DNA of 7,698 nucleotides from Caldifarciminota bacterium. Its GTDB lineage: Bacteria; Hydrothermota; Hydrothermia; S141-80. A program made the translations under genes and the position numbers. Each line of letters begins with the position of its first letter. The stretch's first letter is position 1. Below, piece after piece: positions 6,881 through 7,698 of this stretch. A model generated the notes under the pieces. The model did not search any database. It was given only the letters and a program-made list of their open reading frames with translations, and was not told the origin of the DNA. The stretch lies in the NCBI GenBank assembly GCA_027053375.1, contig JALUJC010000287.1, positions 1-7,698 of the forward strand, written 5' to 3'.

Positions 6881-7698
6881 ATGAAACGCTCTGGGGGTGT
6901 GATCTTTCTGGCAGGAGTGGGCATGGCTGCACTGTTCGTTGCAGCTTCCCCTGTGTTTGAGGCGGTGATCGCCGGATCTGCACGCACGGTGCTTCCTTTC
7001 CACGATCAGTATGTTTTCGTGGGTTCCAGTCAGGTGCTGGGTGTGTTTGAAAAAGAGGGGGATCTGTATACCCGCCTTCAGGAGTTGCCTGTCGCGGATC
7101 GTGTGCGTGATCTTATCCTGATCCCTCCTTTTCTTGTGTCTGCCAACGGCTGGGCAGGGTTCAATGTATACCGGATGGAGGAGGGGTCCCTCAAGAAAGT
7201 GGGAAACCTGACATCGGAAGGGTTTGCAGTCCAGGTTCTCCACGCCCGGAAGGACACACTTGTCCTGGTGGAAAAAAATGGGGGATATCATGTGGCCCTC
7301 CTGGGGAACGATGGGTCCTTGAAACAGATCCGTTATCAGAAAATTCCCCAGTTGCTCTCTGCGCGGATCCTTTACGACACGCTGGTGTTTGCCGCGCTGC
7401 GACCGCAGGGTCTGGCTTTTTACAGTCTGCACCAGGACCAGAAGCTTGGAGAGGAAACCCTCCCCTGTTCCATTCAGGATTTCGCGGCGCGTTTGTTCCG
7501 ACTGGTGGTGTTCTGTACGGACACCACGGGCTATCTCCTGGGCATCACGCCCAACCCGCCAGGACTTTATCCTGTGGGACGCTTTGCGTATGGAGGCAGG
7601 CTGGAACGGATCCACTGGGAAGAAGATGTACTGGTCCTGGCACGAGGACGGGAAGGGGTGGATCTTTATACCCTGAAAAACGACACCCTGCGTTTGTT
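6881..7698 (+). CDS. Predicted exported beta-propeller-like protein of unknown function, 3' truncated
   Basis: The frame is open for 272 codons to the window edge. Residues 1-34 look like a signal peptide or membrane anchor: positive start MKRSGG, then a hydrophobic run (VIFLAGVGMAALFVAASPVF) and small residues AGSA near 31-34. The body is made of recurring short strands such as DQYVFVGSSQVLGVFE, LLGI and DVLVLARGREGVDLYTL. They are spaced roughly 35-50 residues apart and resemble propeller repeats of the LVIVD type, though I cannot assign the family firmly. It probably acts outside the cytoplasm or is membrane-anchored. A promoter immediately precedes it, so it is a separate unit from hypF, and a link to hydrogenase is not shown. 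An alternative ATG at 6923 has a better ribosome site but would remove the positive start of the signal. Confidence 0.8.
   Translation, partial: MKRSGGVIFLAGVGMAALFVAASPVFEAVIAGSARTVLPFHDQYVFVGSSQVLGVFEKEGDLYTRLQELPVADRVRDLILIPPFLVSANGWAGFNVYRMEEGSLKKVGNLTSEGFAVQVLHARKDTLVLVEKNGGYHVALLGNDGSLKQIRYQKIPQLLSARILYDTLVFAALRPQGLAFYSLHQDQKLGEETLPCSIQDFAARLFRLVVFCTDTTGYLLGITPNPPGLYPVGRFAYGGRLERIHWEEDVLVLARGREGVDLYTLKNDTLRL
6913..6917 (+). promoter_or_regulatory. Shine-Dalgarno-like site supporting an alternative start at 6923
   Basis: AGGAG lies five bases before an in-frame ATG at 6923. If used, the mRNA from the 6846-6874 promoter would have a leader of about 42 bases, and the protein would begin MAALFVAASPVF, without the Lys-Arg start of a normal signal peptide. 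I prefer 6881 because of the charged N-region, but the site makes the start genuinely ambiguous. Confidence 0.4.

Noticed and set aside
6525..6884. Open + frame across the hypF end and the intergenic region
   Set aside because: It starts out of frame inside hypF with Arg/Pro-rich sequence and overlaps the promoter to its end. There is no ribosome site or recognisable motif.
6833..7615. 260-codon antisense frame opposite the exported protein gene
   Set aside because: Its composition is unusual (many His, Gln, Arg), with no signal or domain. The + strand frame has a promoter, a signal peptide and regular strand patterns.

Overview
The window carries a bacterial [NiFe]-hydrogenase maturation operon, all on the + strand, followed by the start of an unrelated-looking exported protein. 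Base composition is moderately G+C-rich (high fifties per cent by eye). Strong Shine-Dalgarno sites precede several genes, and a sigma70-type promoter lies near 6846-6874, so the host is a bacterium. The lineage cannot be fixed from the sequence. A thermophilic or Chloroflexota-like background is possible but is only a guess.

Layout: positions 1-437 hold the 3' part of a HyaD/HybD/HupD-type hydrogenase maturation endopeptidase whose first codons lie outside the window. A compact Hyp cassette follows: hypC (465-734), a second degenerate HypC-like gene (731-931), hypD (928-2028), hypE (2025-3065), hypA (3067-3429), hypB (3426-4094) and hypF (4312-6621). Four junctions use an ATGA stop/start overlap, and hypE-hypA are separated by one base. 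The cassette is therefore almost certainly one translationally coupled transcript, probably continuing from hydrogenase structural genes upstream. The only real gap is 4095-4311. It contains an open frame that starts with a TTGA overlap on hypB and ends with an ATGA overlap on hypF, so it may encode an unrecognised protein of about 74 residues.

How the genes work together: HypF and HypE make the cyanide ligands from carbamoyl phosphate. HypC and HypD build the Fe(CN)2CO unit. HypA and HypB insert nickel. The endopeptidase then clips the C-terminus of the large subunit to close the site. All expected catalytic and metal-binding residues are visible in HypC, D, E, A, B and F. The second HypC-like protein lacks both the essential N-terminal Met-Cys and the conserved His, and it is the most unusual item in the cassette.

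Downstream, 6622-6880 is non-coding. It holds a small hairpin and two copies of a 10-bp near-palindromic word, and it ends in a strong promoter whose predicted transcription start falls on the ATG of the next gene. That gene (6881 to the window end) encodes a protein with a signal peptide or membrane anchor and a beta-strand-rich, propeller-like body. It is cut off by the window edge. I found no RNA genes, CRISPR arrays, transposons or phage genes. Apart from the degenerate HypC and the possible small gene, this is a conventional maturation operon.
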